Origin: CAUZIZ01 sp965218775
GTDB lineage: Bacteria; Acidobacteriota; UBA6911; RPQK01; JAJDTT01
NCBI GenBank assembly: GCA_965218775.1
Contig: CBDCLS010000004.1
Location: 682,001-746,000, forward strand
DNA: 64,000 nucleotides
Direction: 5' to 3'
Shown here: positions 25,635 to 34,473 of the stretch, one piece after another
How positions within the stretch are numbered: position 1 is the stretch's first letter
How the letters are laid out: each line of letters opens with the position of its first letter
Notes under the pieces: model-generated
What the model was told of the DNA's origin: nothing
The model's input: only the letters and a program-made list of their open reading frames with translations
Database searches by the model: none
Translations under genes and position numbers: made by a program

Positions 25635-26600
25635 ATGACAGGTTTTCGAGGAATTCAACTCTGCTTCCTGATTCTAGCCGGGTGCGCCAAAGTGGGGGAT
25701 CCGGTTCCTCCCATTTCAGAGCCACCGGTGTCAACCCGGGACCTGCAACTCGTTCAGGTAGCCGATCGACTCCAACTTATTTTTCCGATGCCGCCAGAGA
25801 ATATCGCTTCCGTACATCTCCATGGCAAGTGCAATGGGCCCAAGCTCCCACCTGACGAGCTGGGGCTGATTGGAGACTTTGAACGTGAGAGCTTGAGACC
25901 CCACCCAACCGCTGGATCGTTGGTCTTCCTGGAGAACCCAGCCAACAGCGTTGAGACCTGTCAATTCGCGCTGCGCCTGCAGGATCGGCGGGGCCGGATC
26001 TCCGAGCTCTCTAATCGGGTAAACTCGATCCCAATTTCTCCGGCCTCCCCACCGTCGAACCTTCGCTCCGAGGTCCTCAGCGACCGGATCATCTTGCGTT
26101 GGGATCGGCCCTTGACAAACAGTGACGGCTCGACTCCGGCCAACGTCGAAGGATATCTCTTGAATTCAAAGCATCGAGTTTCGAGCGAGCGTTTCGATGA
26201 CCTGGAGTTCGAATTCGGCCAGGACAAGACTTACTGGCTCCAAGCCGTAAGCCGGAGCCAGAATCCTTTGATTCTCAGTTCTATCGGAGATACCTTGGCG
26301 GTTGCGCCAAGAGATACTTTTCCTCCACAGGTTCCACTGAACGTAACGGCAGTCTATTGGAAGGGAAAGGTGCAAATTCTCTGGGACCGCAGCAGGGACT
26401 CGGATCTGGATAGATACCTCGTGTACAAAGGAACCAATCCTGAATCCTTGGAGCGGATATCTCAACAGGTCCCCATCAACCGGCTCACGGATGAGGCGGT
26501 CAGCGTTGGCCTGACCTACTACTATCGAGTCGCGGCTCTAGACACATCCGGGAATGAAAGTCCACAATCGGCTCCGGTACCGGTGATGATCACCGAATGA
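25635..26600 (+). CDS. Fibronectin type III-like lipoprotein
   Basis: 321 residues from ATG 25635, chosen because a lipoprotein signal follows directly (CFLILAGCAKVGDPVPP, lipobox LAGC). Two FN3-like beta sandwiches are visible: about 130-220 (PSNLRSEVLSDRIILRWDRP) and about 230-318 (PPQVPLNVTAVYWKGKVQILWD, ending YYYRVAALDTSGNESPQSAP). A surface-attached binding or structural protein; the ligand is unknown. Confidence 0.75.
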   Translation: MTGFRGIQLCFLILAGCAKVGDPVPPISEPPVSTRDLQLVQVADRLQLIFPMPPENIASVHLHGKCNGPKLPPDELGLIGDFERESLRPHPTAGSLVFLENPANSVETCQFALRLQDRRGRISELSNRVNSIPISPASPPSNLRSEVLSDRIILRWDRPLTNSDGSTPANVEGYLLNSKHRVSSERFDDLEFEFGQDKTYWLQAVSRSQNPLILSSIGDTLAVAPRDTFPPQVPLNVTAVYWKGKVQILWDRSRDSDLDRYLVYKGTNPESLERISQQVPINRLTDEAVSVGLTYYYRVAALDTSGNESPQSAPVPVMITE

Positions 26601-26686
26601 TGCTGGCAGCGTGCTGGGCACACTGAAACCCAGGAGACCGAAACTACACCTTACATCGTACAGCAGGCTCGAGGAGAGTGGGGTCC

Positions 26687-28234
26687 ATGGATTCACCGAA
26701 GCATTTGGAAGAACTCAAACGAAGAGACTTGGAAGCCGAGTCGGCAGGCGGTAAGGAACGCATCGAGCGTCAGCACGACGCAGGAAAGCTTACTGCGCGG
26801 GAACGCATCTCCTTCCTGCTGGATGAAGGCACGTTCGAGGAAGTGGACAAGTTCGTCGTCCATCGCTGTACGGACTTCGGGATGGACCAAAAGAAGATTC
26901 CCGGGGACGGTGTGCTCACAGGATACGGCAAGATAGACGGTCGATTGGTCTACGTCTTTGCCCAAGACTTTACGGTGTTCGGAGGCAGCCTTTCCGAAAC
27001 CTACGCTGCCAAGATCTGCAAGATCATGGATCTGGCGATGAAGATGGGAGCCCCGGTCATTGGTCTCAATGATAGTGGTGGAGCTCGCATCCAGGAGGGT
27101 GTGGTGAGCCTTGCCGGCTACGCCGACATCTTCCTGCGCAACACGCTTGCCAGCGGAGTGATACCTCAGATCTCGGCGATCATGGGTCCCTGCGCCGGCG
27201 GAGCTGTCTATTCGCCCGCCATTACCGACTTCATCTTCATGGTGCATGGCTCCAGTTACATGTTCATAACAGGTCCAGAAGTCATCAAGACTGTCACCCA
27301 GGAGCAGGTGGACAAGTCGGAACTCGGAGGGGCGACCACTCACAGCAGCACCAGCGGCGTAGCACACTTTGCGGCTAGCTCAGAAGAGGAGTGTCTTGCC
27401 CGAATCCGGGAGCTGCTCTCCTTCCTCCCCTCCAGCAACATGGAGGACCCACCGCGTGGCGAGCCTGACCGATCGGAGACGGTTGATCCTGGTTTGAACC
27501 AGCTGATCCCTTCGGAGCCGGACAAGTCCTACGACATGAAGGAGCTGATTCGAGCAGTCGTAGACCATCAATATTTTTTCGAAGTGCATACTCACTTTGC
27601 ACAGAATCTGGTCGTCGGCTTTGCCCGGCTTGCTGGGATGCCGGTTGGAATCGTGGGGAATCAGCCTGCGGTCCTGGCGGGAACTCTAGATATCGACTCT
27701 TCCGTGAAGGGCGCTCGTTTCGTCCGATTCTGCGATGCCTTCAACATCCCCCTGGTCGTCTTCGAGGATGTCCCCGGCTTCCTGCCTGGTGTCAACCAGG
27801 AACATGGCGGCATCATCAGACACGGGGCCAAGCTCCTTTATGCTTTCGCTGAAGCGACGGTTCCCAAGATCACTGTGATCACGCGGAAGGCATACGGGGG
27901 AGCCTATTGTGTAATGGCCTCAAAGCACATCCGTGCCGATCTGAACTTCGCCTACCCCACAGCCGAAATCGCCGTGATGGGCCCCGAAGCGGCGGTAGAA
28001 ATCCTCTACCGTAACGAATTGAGATCTCACCCGAATCCCGCTGAATTCCGAGCCCAGAAGGTAGAAGAGTTCCGGTCGAAATTTGCCAACCCCTATGCAG
28101 CCACAGAGCGAGGCTATATCGACGAAGTTATAGAACCGAAAGATACCCGACAGAAGCTGATCCGGGCACTGGAGATGACCTCTACAAAGCGCGACGCGAA
28201 TCCTCCCAAGAAACACGGGAACATCCCTCTGTGA
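26687..28234 (+). CDS. Acyl-CoA carboxylase, carboxyltransferase subunit (PccB-type)
   Basis: 515 residues; ATG 26687 follows GAGGAG (26671-26676) better than the in-frame GTG 26678. Crotonase-like carboxyltransferase with GGSLSETYAAKICKIMDLAM, LNDSGGARIQEGVVSLAGY (first oxyanion hole), MGPCAGGAVYSPAITDF, and VFEDVPGFLPGVNQEHGGII plus KAYGGAYCVM in the C-terminal half. Transfers the carboxyl group from carboxybiotin to propionyl-CoA or a related acyl-CoA. First gene of a three-gene carboxylase operon with its own biotin carboxylase and carrier. Confidence 0.93.
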   Translation: MDSPKHLEELKRRDLEAESAGGKERIERQHDAGKLTARERISFLLDEGTFEEVDKFVVHRCTDFGMDQKKIPGDGVLTGYGKIDGRLVYVFAQDFTVFGGSLSETYAAKICKIMDLAMKMGAPVIGLNDSGGARIQEGVVSLAGYADIFLRNTLASGVIPQISAIMGPCAGGAVYSPAITDFIFMVHGSSYMFITGPEVIKTVTQEQVDKSELGGATTHSSTSGVAHFAASSEEECLARIRELLSFLPSSNMEDPPRGEPDRSETVDPGLNQLIPSEPDKSYDMKELIRAVVDHQYFFEVHTHFAQNLVVGFARLAGMPVGIVGNQPAVLAGTLDIDSSVKGARFVRFCDAFNIPLVVFEDVPGFLPGVNQEHGGIIRHGAKLLYAFAEATVPKITVITRKAYGGAYCVMASKHIRADLNFAYPTAEIAVMGPEAAVEILYRNELRSHPNPAEFRAQKVEEFRSKFANPYAATERGYIDEVIEPKDTRQKLIRALEMTSTKRDANPPKKHGNIPL

Positions 28235-28277
28235 GCCTGGGAGCCTGTCCGAGTGCTGTAACCTGAGAACACCTGGA

Positions 28278-29783
28278 ATGTTCAAGAAGATCCTCATTGC
28301 AAACCGGGGCGAAATTGCTGTCAGAGTAATACGTGCTTGCCTGGATCTTGGCATTTCTCCGGTCGCGATCTATTCAGAGGCCGACCGGGGTGCGTTACAT
28401 GTCAGGCTTGCAGAACAGGCTCACTTCATCGGCAATTCCCCAGCCTCTGAAAGCTACTTGTCGATCGAGGCGGTCCTGGGAGCGGCACGGGCAGCAGAGG
28501 TGGAGGCAATCCATCCCGGTTACGGATTCTTGTCGGAGAACCCATCCTTTGCTCGTGCCTGTGAAGACGCTGGCTTTCGGTTCATTGGTCCTTCACCAGC
28601 TGCGTTAGCGCTTATGGGAGACAAGATCGCCAGCCGCAAGGCAGTGGCTCGAGCCGGGGTGCCGGTCATCCCGGGGACAGCCGATGCGGTTGATTCTGTA
28701 GAAGAGGCGGTGGCAGCAGCAGCGGAAATTGGTTACCCGGTGATGGTAAAGGCCAGCTCAGGCGGGGGCGGGAAGGGACTGCGACAGGTCTCCACGGAAG
28801 AAGACCTACGTTCCGTCTATGAAATGGCACGCAGCGAATCGGAGTCCTCGTTCGGGGACGCCACCATCTTTCTGGAGAAGTATCTCCAGCAACCTCGTCA
28901 CATTGAAATTCAAGTCCTTGGCGATCACCACGGCAACCTCATCCACTTGGGTGAAAGAGAGTGTTCGATCCAGAGACGGCACCAAAAACTAATCGAGGAA
29001 GCGCCCTCCCCCGCTGTGGACGACCACTTCCGGGAAGAGTTGGGAGCAGCTGCCCTTGCCGTAGCTCGCGCCGCCGAGTATCACAACGCAGGCACGGTTG
29101 AATTCCTCGTCGAGTTCGCGGGAGAAGAGCGCTCTTTCTACTTCCTCGAAATGAACACCCGCCTGCAGGTCGAGCATCCCGTGACCGAAATGGTCACCGG
29201 CATGGACCTGGTTCGAGAACAGATCCGTGTTGCGGCAGGCGAAATGCTGAGCTATCGCCAGGAAGACATCGAACTGAAGGGAGCGGCCATTGAGTGTCGG
29301 ATCTATGCGGAAGACCCGTTCAATGATTTTTTTCCCTCCCCCGGACCGATTCTAGGTCTCCTCGAGCCAGCGGGCCCAGGCATCCGAAACGACAGCGGCG
29401 TGTGTCAGGGCTCGGAAGTCCCCATGCACTACGACCCGCTGATCTCTAAACTGATCGCCTTCGGTAAGGATCGACGACAAGCGACGGCGCGGATGCTCAG
29501 AGCCCTAGGGGAATATAGAATCGTCGGAGTGAAAACTACCGTTCCCTTCTTCCAGACTCTCCTTGGTGAACCTGAGTTTCGCGAGGGGCACCTTCACACC
29601 GGGCTGATCAAGGGATTCTTGAGCCAAACCGAGGAAGCGCTAGATCCTGACGAACTCTTCCCGATTATCGCAGCAGCTCTGGACTACCACGCCGAAAGTC
29701 GCAGCCAAGCGACCGAGAGTTCGCAGTCCGGCAGTCGATGGAAGTACCACGGGCGGATACCGGCCCCCTTTTCGGGCTCTTAA
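28278..29783 (+). CDS. accC: Acyl-CoA carboxylase biotin carboxylase subunit
   Basis: 501 residues. N-terminal ILIANRGEIAVRVIRA, ATP-grasp glycine-rich loop VKASSGGGGKGLRQV, IQRRHQKLIEEAPSP and LEMNTRLQVEHPVTE (catalytic Glu/Arg region) place it firmly in the biotin carboxylase family, which carboxylates the biotin on the carrier protein with ATP and bicarbonate. The C-terminal ~50 residues extend past the usual ~450 and end near a WKYHGR motif, as in propionyl-CoA carboxylase alpha chains whose carrier has been split off. It is followed at once by the carrier gene. Confidence 0.95.
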   Translation: MFKKILIANRGEIAVRVIRACLDLGISPVAIYSEADRGALHVRLAEQAHFIGNSPASESYLSIEAVLGAARAAEVEAIHPGYGFLSENPSFARACEDAGFRFIGPSPAALALMGDKIASRKAVARAGVPVIPGTADAVDSVEEAVAAAAEIGYPVMVKASSGGGGKGLRQVSTEEDLRSVYEMARSESESSFGDATIFLEKYLQQPRHIEIQVLGDHHGNLIHLGERECSIQRRHQKLIEEAPSPAVDDHFREELGAAALAVARAAEYHNAGTVEFLVEFAGEERSFYFLEMNTRLQVEHPVTEMVTGMDLVREQIRVAAGEMLSYRQEDIELKGAAIECRIYAEDPFNDFFPSPGPILGLLEPAGPGIRNDSGVCQGSEVPMHYDPLISKLIAFGKDRRQATARMLRALGEYRIVGVKTTVPFFQTLLGEPEFREGHLHTGLIKGFLSQTEEALDPDELFPIIAAALDYHAESRSQATESSQSGSRWKYHGRIPAPFSGS

Positions 29784-29794
29784 GCTATAAGCTA

Positions 29795-30322
29795 GTGAAA
29801 ATCGAAGCCAGGCATAGGAAACAAACCTATCTCATCGAGATCGAGGAGCATGAGCGCGAAGGGTACGAATCCGAGTTCTCGATCCGCATCGCAACGGGCC
29901 CCGATAGCGGTGAAGAGTTCGTGGTCGGTGTCCTATCCCGGACCGAACGACAATGGACCGTCGAGCTGAACGGCAAAGTCGAAGACTTCTCTGTGCTGGG
30001 TGATCGAGGAGAACCGGTGGTGAACTGGCGGCACCGTCTTTTTCCGATCGAAGTCTACTCACTCCGAGACCGGCTTCGGCGCGAGGTCACCAAGTTGGAG
30101 GCCACCGATGCAATCACGCTCAAGGCCCAGATGCCCGGAAAGGTAGTCAAGATCCTCTTGAATGAGGGTGATCTCGTGGAGGCAGGCGAAGGGCTCGTGA
30201 TCATCGAAGCCATGAAGATGCAGAACGAGCTGCGATCACCCAAGTCCGGAGCCGTCCTCAGCTGCGAGGTCAAGGAAGGCGACACAGTGAGCGCCGGCCA
30301 GTTGCTTTTCAGGATCGAGTAG
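29795..30322 (+). CDS. Biotin carboxyl carrier protein of the acyl-CoA carboxylase
   Basis: 175 residues from GTG 29795, 11 bp after the biotin carboxylase stop; an ATG at 29738 inside that gene is the alternative. The C-terminal biotinyl domain (about 105-175) begins LKAQMPGKVVKIL and carries the biotinylation motif EAMKMQNE with Lys at about residue 141. The N-terminal ~100 residues are a linker/BT-like domain that probably docks the two other subunits. A separate AccD gene at 33207 suggests this operon serves a distinct acyl-CoA, for example propionyl-CoA. Confidence 0.9.
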   Translation: MKIEARHRKQTYLIEIEEHEREGYESEFSIRIATGPDSGEEFVVGVLSRTERQWTVELNGKVEDFSVLGDRGEPVVNWRHRLFPIEVYSLRDRLRREVTKLEATDAITLKAQMPGKVVKILLNEGDLVEAGEGLVIIEAMKMQNELRSPKSGAVLSCEVKEGDTVSAGQLLFRIE

Positions 30323-30368
30323 CTTTCAGCCTGCTTACTTCTTTTTAAACTTAAAATGAAAGCTACTC
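30317..30368. terminator. Bidirectional hairpin between convergent genes
   Basis: GAGTAGCTTTCA (30317-30328) and TGAAAGCTACTC (30357-30368) form a perfect 12-bp inverted repeat spanning the gap between the biotin carrier gene (+) and the glycosidase-like gene (-). Both stop codons lie inside the arms. A CTTTTTAAAC run sits in the loop. A bidirectional terminator is likely. Confidence 0.55.
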
Positions 30369-31889
30369 TTGCCGAAAGCGGAAGGCGAACAGATCTGCAT
30401 CCTTCAGGATGAAGCGCAGGCGCACCGGCTGGCCCGCCAGTTTTCCTACATCTGGGCCCCCTTTCCAGCTGATTTCCCTCCCCAGTTCATCTCCAAAGGT
30501 GGGTGAGGAATCCGCCAGGCGGTAGCCCTCCACGGGAGTTCCGTCGGCGCCCTGGATCTCCACCTGAACGCTTCCGGCTGCTGAAGTGGAGAAGTTGAGT
30601 GAGAGGCGGTTTCCCTCGAAGACGAGAGGCCGGGTGATGATTTCGCCTCCCACCATGGGAGCCGAGGAGGCGACGAAGCCGTCGACGCGAATCGTAAAGC
30701 GGCGCAGGTTGAGGCTCTCACCCCTCCAGTAGCCTTCGTTGACGTAGATGGACAGTTCCTTGGGAGCGCCCGCAAATTGGCTCCGGGTCTCCACCAGGCC
30801 CCAGTTCTGAAAGTTGTCGCCGTAGACCCAGTTGTCTACCGGACTCAGTCCCGGACGGATGAACGCTTCCTGCCAGCGTCGAAAGCTCACCCGATCACGG
30901 CCCGCCATGAAGAGACCTTCCGAAAGAGCCGTACCATAGCGGGTTGAGACGTTGGCTCTCAGGCGCCGGTGCTCCAAACCTGGAAGGGCTTTAGTCGAGG
31001 CGGTCCATCCGCGATCGATATAACGAACGGGGAAGCCCAGCAGAATGTGAGGGGCCCGGTAGTAGGGCAGGATCTGATTGGTGTAGAGCTGTTCTTCCGG
31101 GGCGCCAGGGTAACTGAGCCAGACTGGGTCGGTCCAATGAAGAAAGTCCGATGAAGTACTGGTCCTGATACCCCTTATCCCCTGGGTCTTCTCCGCCAAC
31201 TCTGGAGTAGTCTTGAAGTCGCGATGGTACTCGCGATACTCCTGGCGCACCGGATCCCAGAAGGCCAGGTTCTGGGAATCGAAGTAACCCTTGGTAATGA
31301 CCAGCTTGTCCGTCATCAGATCCCAATGAATGCCATCGGGAGACTTCCAGGCGTAGAGCCCCTTGTCCCGTTCCCGAGAGAATGCCTTGTAACGGGCATC
31401 GGGAGCTGCCGCAGGGTTCATGTCCTTGAACGGGACAAAGGTGTGCACGCCCCCGCCCGCCGGGAGCCGGTCCAGAATGATGTTGTTCTCCTTCGATCCT
31501 TCGAACTCCACGATGCCCAGATTGGGTCGGTACCAACGGATCCCGTCCAGGCTCTCGGCATAACAGATCACCTGGCGCCGGGGGAACTCGAGGCTCGTGC
31601 CCGTGACAAAGTGCCACCCCCGGTAGTACATGCGATAGCGCCCACCGTCTTGGAAAACGGTAAAGAGGCCGCAGGCATTTCCCTCCCAGGGTCGATCGGT
31701 CACCAGGACGACCTCTCTGGGAGTGGGTCGCTGAAGCTGCAGCCGGGCCTCTCCCTTGATCTTCTCGACCAGAAGATCGTCTGCGAACAGCTGCAGTCGG
31801 GAGCCCACGTCCACCGGGGAAAGCTGGGCCCAAGCGCTAGCCGCACAAAGCGACAGCATCAGGAGGCAACTGGCCAGAGTCCTGTTCAT
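30363..31889 (-). CDS. Exported beta-propeller glycosidase-like protein
   Basis: 508 residues from ATG 31889, preceded by GGGAG and overlapping the folC stop as ATGA. Signal peptide: LASCLLMLSLCAASAWAQ. The body has repeated blade-like blocks: RYRMYYRGWH, ICYAESLDGIRWYRP, YAWKSPDGIHWDL and RTSTSSDFLHWTDP, as in five-bladed propellers of GH32/43/68-like enzymes common in Planctomycetota and Acidobacteriota. A C-terminal beta-sandwich (about 400-505) follows. Probable periplasmic glycan hydrolase; catalytic residues cannot be fixed from sequence. Translational coupling to folC is odd given unrelated functions. Confidence 0.75.
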   Translation of the reverse strand: MNRTLASCLLMLSLCAASAWAQLSPVDVGSRLQLFADDLLVEKIKGEARLQLQRPTPREVVLVTDRPWEGNACGLFTVFQDGGRYRMYYRGWHFVTGTSLEFPRRQVICYAESLDGIRWYRPNLGIVEFEGSKENNIILDRLPAGGGVHTFVPFKDMNPAAAPDARYKAFSRERDKGLYAWKSPDGIHWDLMTDKLVITKGYFDSQNLAFWDPVRQEYREYHRDFKTTPELAEKTQGIRGIRTSTSSDFLHWTDPVWLSYPGAPEEQLYTNQILPYYRAPHILLGFPVRYIDRGWTASTKALPGLEHRRLRANVSTRYGTALSEGLFMAGRDRVSFRRWQEAFIRPGLSPVDNWVYGDNFQNWGLVETRSQFAGAPKELSIYVNEGYWRGESLNLRRFTIRVDGFVASSAPMVGGEIITRPLVFEGNRLSLNFSTSAAGSVQVEIQGADGTPVEGYRLADSSPTFGDELGREISWKGGPDVGKLAGQPVRLRFILKDADLFAFRFRQE

Positions 31890-33154
31890 GAATTTTTCTC
31901 CCAAGTGCTCCGTCTTCGCTCTCCCAGAATCTCGCCAACCAGGTAGAAGGAACCAGCCGCCACCACGGTAGCGCTTGAAACGCTTGCCCTTTCGCAGGCA
32001 CGAATCGGATCCGGCTCGGGAATGCCCGAAGGACAGATTTTCTTGAGCTCCTCGACTGTTGCAGCCCGCTCTGATCGAAATTGCGTCAAGAATACGCGAT
32101 CAAAAAGGGGTTGGAGTCGGCTCAGCACCTGTCCCACTTCCTTGTCTCGCATCATTGCCAGTACCAGCGATCTCGGTGAGTGGCTGTGGGATTTCACGAA
32201 GGCGGCCAAGGCCTTCGCTGCATCCTGATTGTGCCCTCCGTCTACCAAGAACATCGGGTCGTCTCCTACTTTCTCGAGTACACCCGATGCCCTCGTCCGC
32301 CGGATGCCTTCCGGGACGCTGTCCGGAGAATGCGGAAACCCGTAGTCCTCCAGAATCGATAGCGCCTCGATTGCGATGGCAGCATTCTGGACCTGGTGTC
32401 GGCCATTCAGCGGCAGGCAACAGCTATACCCGCGAAAGTCAAAAGAGTACCTGCCTTGACCGGCGTCGCTGCAGCGGACAGCGCTGGTATCAAGCTCGAA
32501 CATCTGAGCTTCGACATTGGCAGCCTTCTGGAGAACGACCTGGTGAGCCTCAGGCCGCTGTTCAGAGACCAGCACCGGCCGACCCGGATGAATGATTCCG
32601 GCCTTCTCCGACGCAATCTGCTCTATAGTATGACCCAGAGCCTGCTGGTGATCCAACCCGATCGGGGTGATCACGGAGAGCACCGGCTCCACCACATTGG
32701 TACTATCCAGCCTCCCTCCAAGACCGACTTCAAGGACGGCGATATCGACTTCTTCTTCGGCGAAATAGAGGAAGGCCGTCGCGGTCAAGGTCTCGAAGTA
32801 GGTGGGATGATGGTCGAAACCCGAATTCTCAATCGCTTTCGCAACGCGAGTGAAGTGTCGAGCGAATTCTTCACATTCGATGGTTTGATCGTCGACAACA
32901 AAACGTTCCCCAAGATCGACCACATGAGGCGAAGTAAACACACCGGCGCGGTAGCCGCTGCAGCTGAGCATCGACCTCAGAAAGCGAGCAACTGAGCCTT
33001 TTCCATTGGTCCCGGCGATCAGCACGCTCGGATACCTCTGATGGGGATTATCAAGGATCTGTAGAAGCCGTCTGATCGTCTTCAGACCCAGCTTCATGGT
33101 CAGGACCTCGTTTCCCAATCTGTCGAGGTAAGCCAAGCATTGAAAATGGTCCAT
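31886..33154 (-). CDS. folC: Folylpolyglutamate/dihydrofolate synthase
   Basis: 422 residues of the Mur ligase superfamily. P-loop IAGTNGKGSVARFLRS near residue 45, the folate-loop region VFTSPHVVDLGERF, FEVLTATAFLYFAEEEVDIAVLEVGLGGRLDSTN-like central block, and DGGHNQDAAKAL in the C-terminal domain. Adds glutamates to (dihydro)folate with ATP in the cytoplasm. It is 52 bp downstream of accD on the same strand, the accD-folC order found in many bacteria. Confidence 0.95.
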   Translation of the reverse strand: MDHFQCLAYLDRLGNEVLTMKLGLKTIRRLLQILDNPHQRYPSVLIAGTNGKGSVARFLRSMLSCSGYRAGVFTSPHVVDLGERFVVDDQTIECEEFARHFTRVAKAIENSGFDHHPTYFETLTATAFLYFAEEEVDIAVLEVGLGGRLDSTNVVEPVLSVITPIGLDHQQALGHTIEQIASEKAGIIHPGRPVLVSEQRPEAHQVVLQKAANVEAQMFELDTSAVRCSDAGQGRYSFDFRGYSCCLPLNGRHQVQNAAIAIEALSILEDYGFPHSPDSVPEGIRRTRASGVLEKVGDDPMFLVDGGHNQDAAKALAAFVKSHSHSPRSLVLAMMRDKEVGQVLSRLQPLFDRVFLTQFRSERAATVEELKKICPSGIPEPDPIRACERASVSSATVVAAGSFYLVGEILGERRRSTWEKNS

Positions 33155-33206
33155 GACTTTACGGATTACGAGGTAGGAATCTCGTTGAAGTGGAGTTTCC
33201 GCGGAT

Positions 33207-34058
33207 CTAATTGGGACTCATGAAGACCAGCCAATCGGCAATGAATTCACGGAGGTCCCTGCGATGAACCACGCTGTCCAGCATCCCGTGTTCCTGCAGG
33301 AACTCGCTTCGCTGGAAACCTTCTGGTAGTTTCTGGCGAATCGTCTGCTCGATCACACGAGGCCCGGCAAAGCCGATAAGAGCCCTGGGCTCGGCGATGT
33401 TGACGTCACCCAACATGGCGAAGCTTGCGGTAACTCCACCGGTCGTCGGATCGGTCAACAGCGATATGTAAGGGGTTCTTTGACGGTCCAGGCGAGCCAA
33501 TGCCGCACTGATCTTCGCCATTTGCATCAGGGAGAGCGCCCCCTCCATCATGCGAGCCCCTCCGCTCGCCGAAACGATGATCAGAGGCTTTTCCTGATCG
33601 GCTGCGGATTCGATGGCCCGCGTGATCTTCTCGCCAACCACCGAACCCATACTTCCGCCAATGAAACTGTACTCCATTGCGGAGCACACGAGCTGACACC
33701 CCTGCAACGTACCCTCGGCATTGACCACAGCTTCAGTGGTTTTACCGTCTTTCGAGGATTCCTCGATCCGCTGCTGATAGCTCTTTCTGTCGACGAAATG
33801 AAGAGGATCTGAAGCCCTCAGGTGGGTGTCGAATTCTCGATACTGCCCATCATCAAAAAGCATTTTAAGGCGTTCATGCGCCCCCAATTTGAAATGGTGA
33901 TCACACTTGGGACAGACGGATAGGTTCTGTTCGAGTTCCTTTTTCCAGATGACGTTGCTGCAATGGTCACACTTGGTAAAAACACCCTCGGTCCTAACCC
34001 GGCGCTCTCCTTCCGCGGGGGCTTGGAGCGGACGCTTTTCTCGTTTGAACCACGTCAT
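33207..34058 (-). CDS. accD: Acetyl-CoA carboxylase carboxyltransferase subunit beta
   Basis: 283 residues. The N-terminal four-cysteine zinc finger (CDHCSNVIWKKEL...CPKC) is diagnostic of AccD. It is followed by the carboxyltransferase core with YSFIGGSMGSVVGEKITRA, SASGGARMMEGALSLMQM (oxyanion hole) and LTDPTTGGVTASFAMLGD. Works with AccA (not in the window) to make malonyl-CoA. ATG 34058. Confidence 0.96.
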   Translation of the reverse strand: MTWFKREKRPLQAPAEGERRVRTEGVFTKCDHCSNVIWKKELEQNLSVCPKCDHHFKLGAHERLKMLFDDGQYREFDTHLRASDPLHFVDRKSYQQRIEESSKDGKTTEAVVNAEGTLQGCQLVCSAMEYSFIGGSMGSVVGEKITRAIESAADQEKPLIIVSASGGARMMEGALSLMQMAKISAALARLDRQRTPYISLLTDPTTGGVTASFAMLGDVNIAEPRALIGFAGPRVIEQTIRQKLPEGFQRSEFLQEHGMLDSVVHRRDLREFIADWLVFMSPN

Positions 34059-34186
34059 GGAAACCCATCATAGTGTAAGCCAACTGCTTCGAACAACTGT
34101 CGTACCAGCCGCCCCGCACGTCCGGTCGTGAACATTCGAGGCCCGTCCTACCGCCGGCCGGCCCGGATCATTCGGGAAGAACTTCA

Positions 34187-34297
34187 GTTGGGGATATGGG
34201 CGATTGTGCGAGCGCGGGAAGCGCCGGACGAGTTGTCCGCTCCCTCCTCGGAACCTGGCCTCATATTGCTGACAATTCAAGTCGTTCGCGGCTCTGC
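34187..34297 (-). repeat. Dispersed repeat of about 112 bp, copy 2
   Basis: Reverse-orientation partner of 13614-13725, about 90% identical over the full length. It lies in the 415-bp gap between accD and xseA, which otherwise holds only the heptamer array at 34379 and no gene. Confidence 0.8.
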
Positions 34298-34378
34298 TGG
34301 ATGCTCGCACCATGCTGCCGCCGCCTACCCCCGAACGCCGCATCCTTCGGAGTTTGGTGCTTGTGATTTGGAACTTGT

Positions 34379-34406
34379 TTGTATCTTGTATCTTGTATCT
34401 TGTACC
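34379..34406 (+). repeat. Tandem heptamer TTGTATC, about 4 units
   Basis: TTGTATC occurs three times in direct succession followed by TTGTACC, just before a hairpin-prone GC-rich stretch upstream of xseA. The source is unclear; such slippage-prone arrays can vary in copy number. Confidence 0.7.
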
Positions 34407-34473
34407 TTATTCGGAGGGTGAGGGCTAGTCCGAGGCGCCACAACTACTCCGCTCACCCCAGAGACGAGCACCC

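Noticed and set aside
26687..30322. Carboxylase operon as something novel
   Set aside because: A split biotin carboxylase, carrier and carboxyltransferase is a well-known arrangement of acyl-CoA carboxylases.
30991..31833. 280-codon ORF on the same strand as the glycosidase-like gene but in another frame
   Set aside because: Low-complexity Arg/Gly/Pro composition typical of frame shadows; the true frame has a signal peptide and blade motifs.
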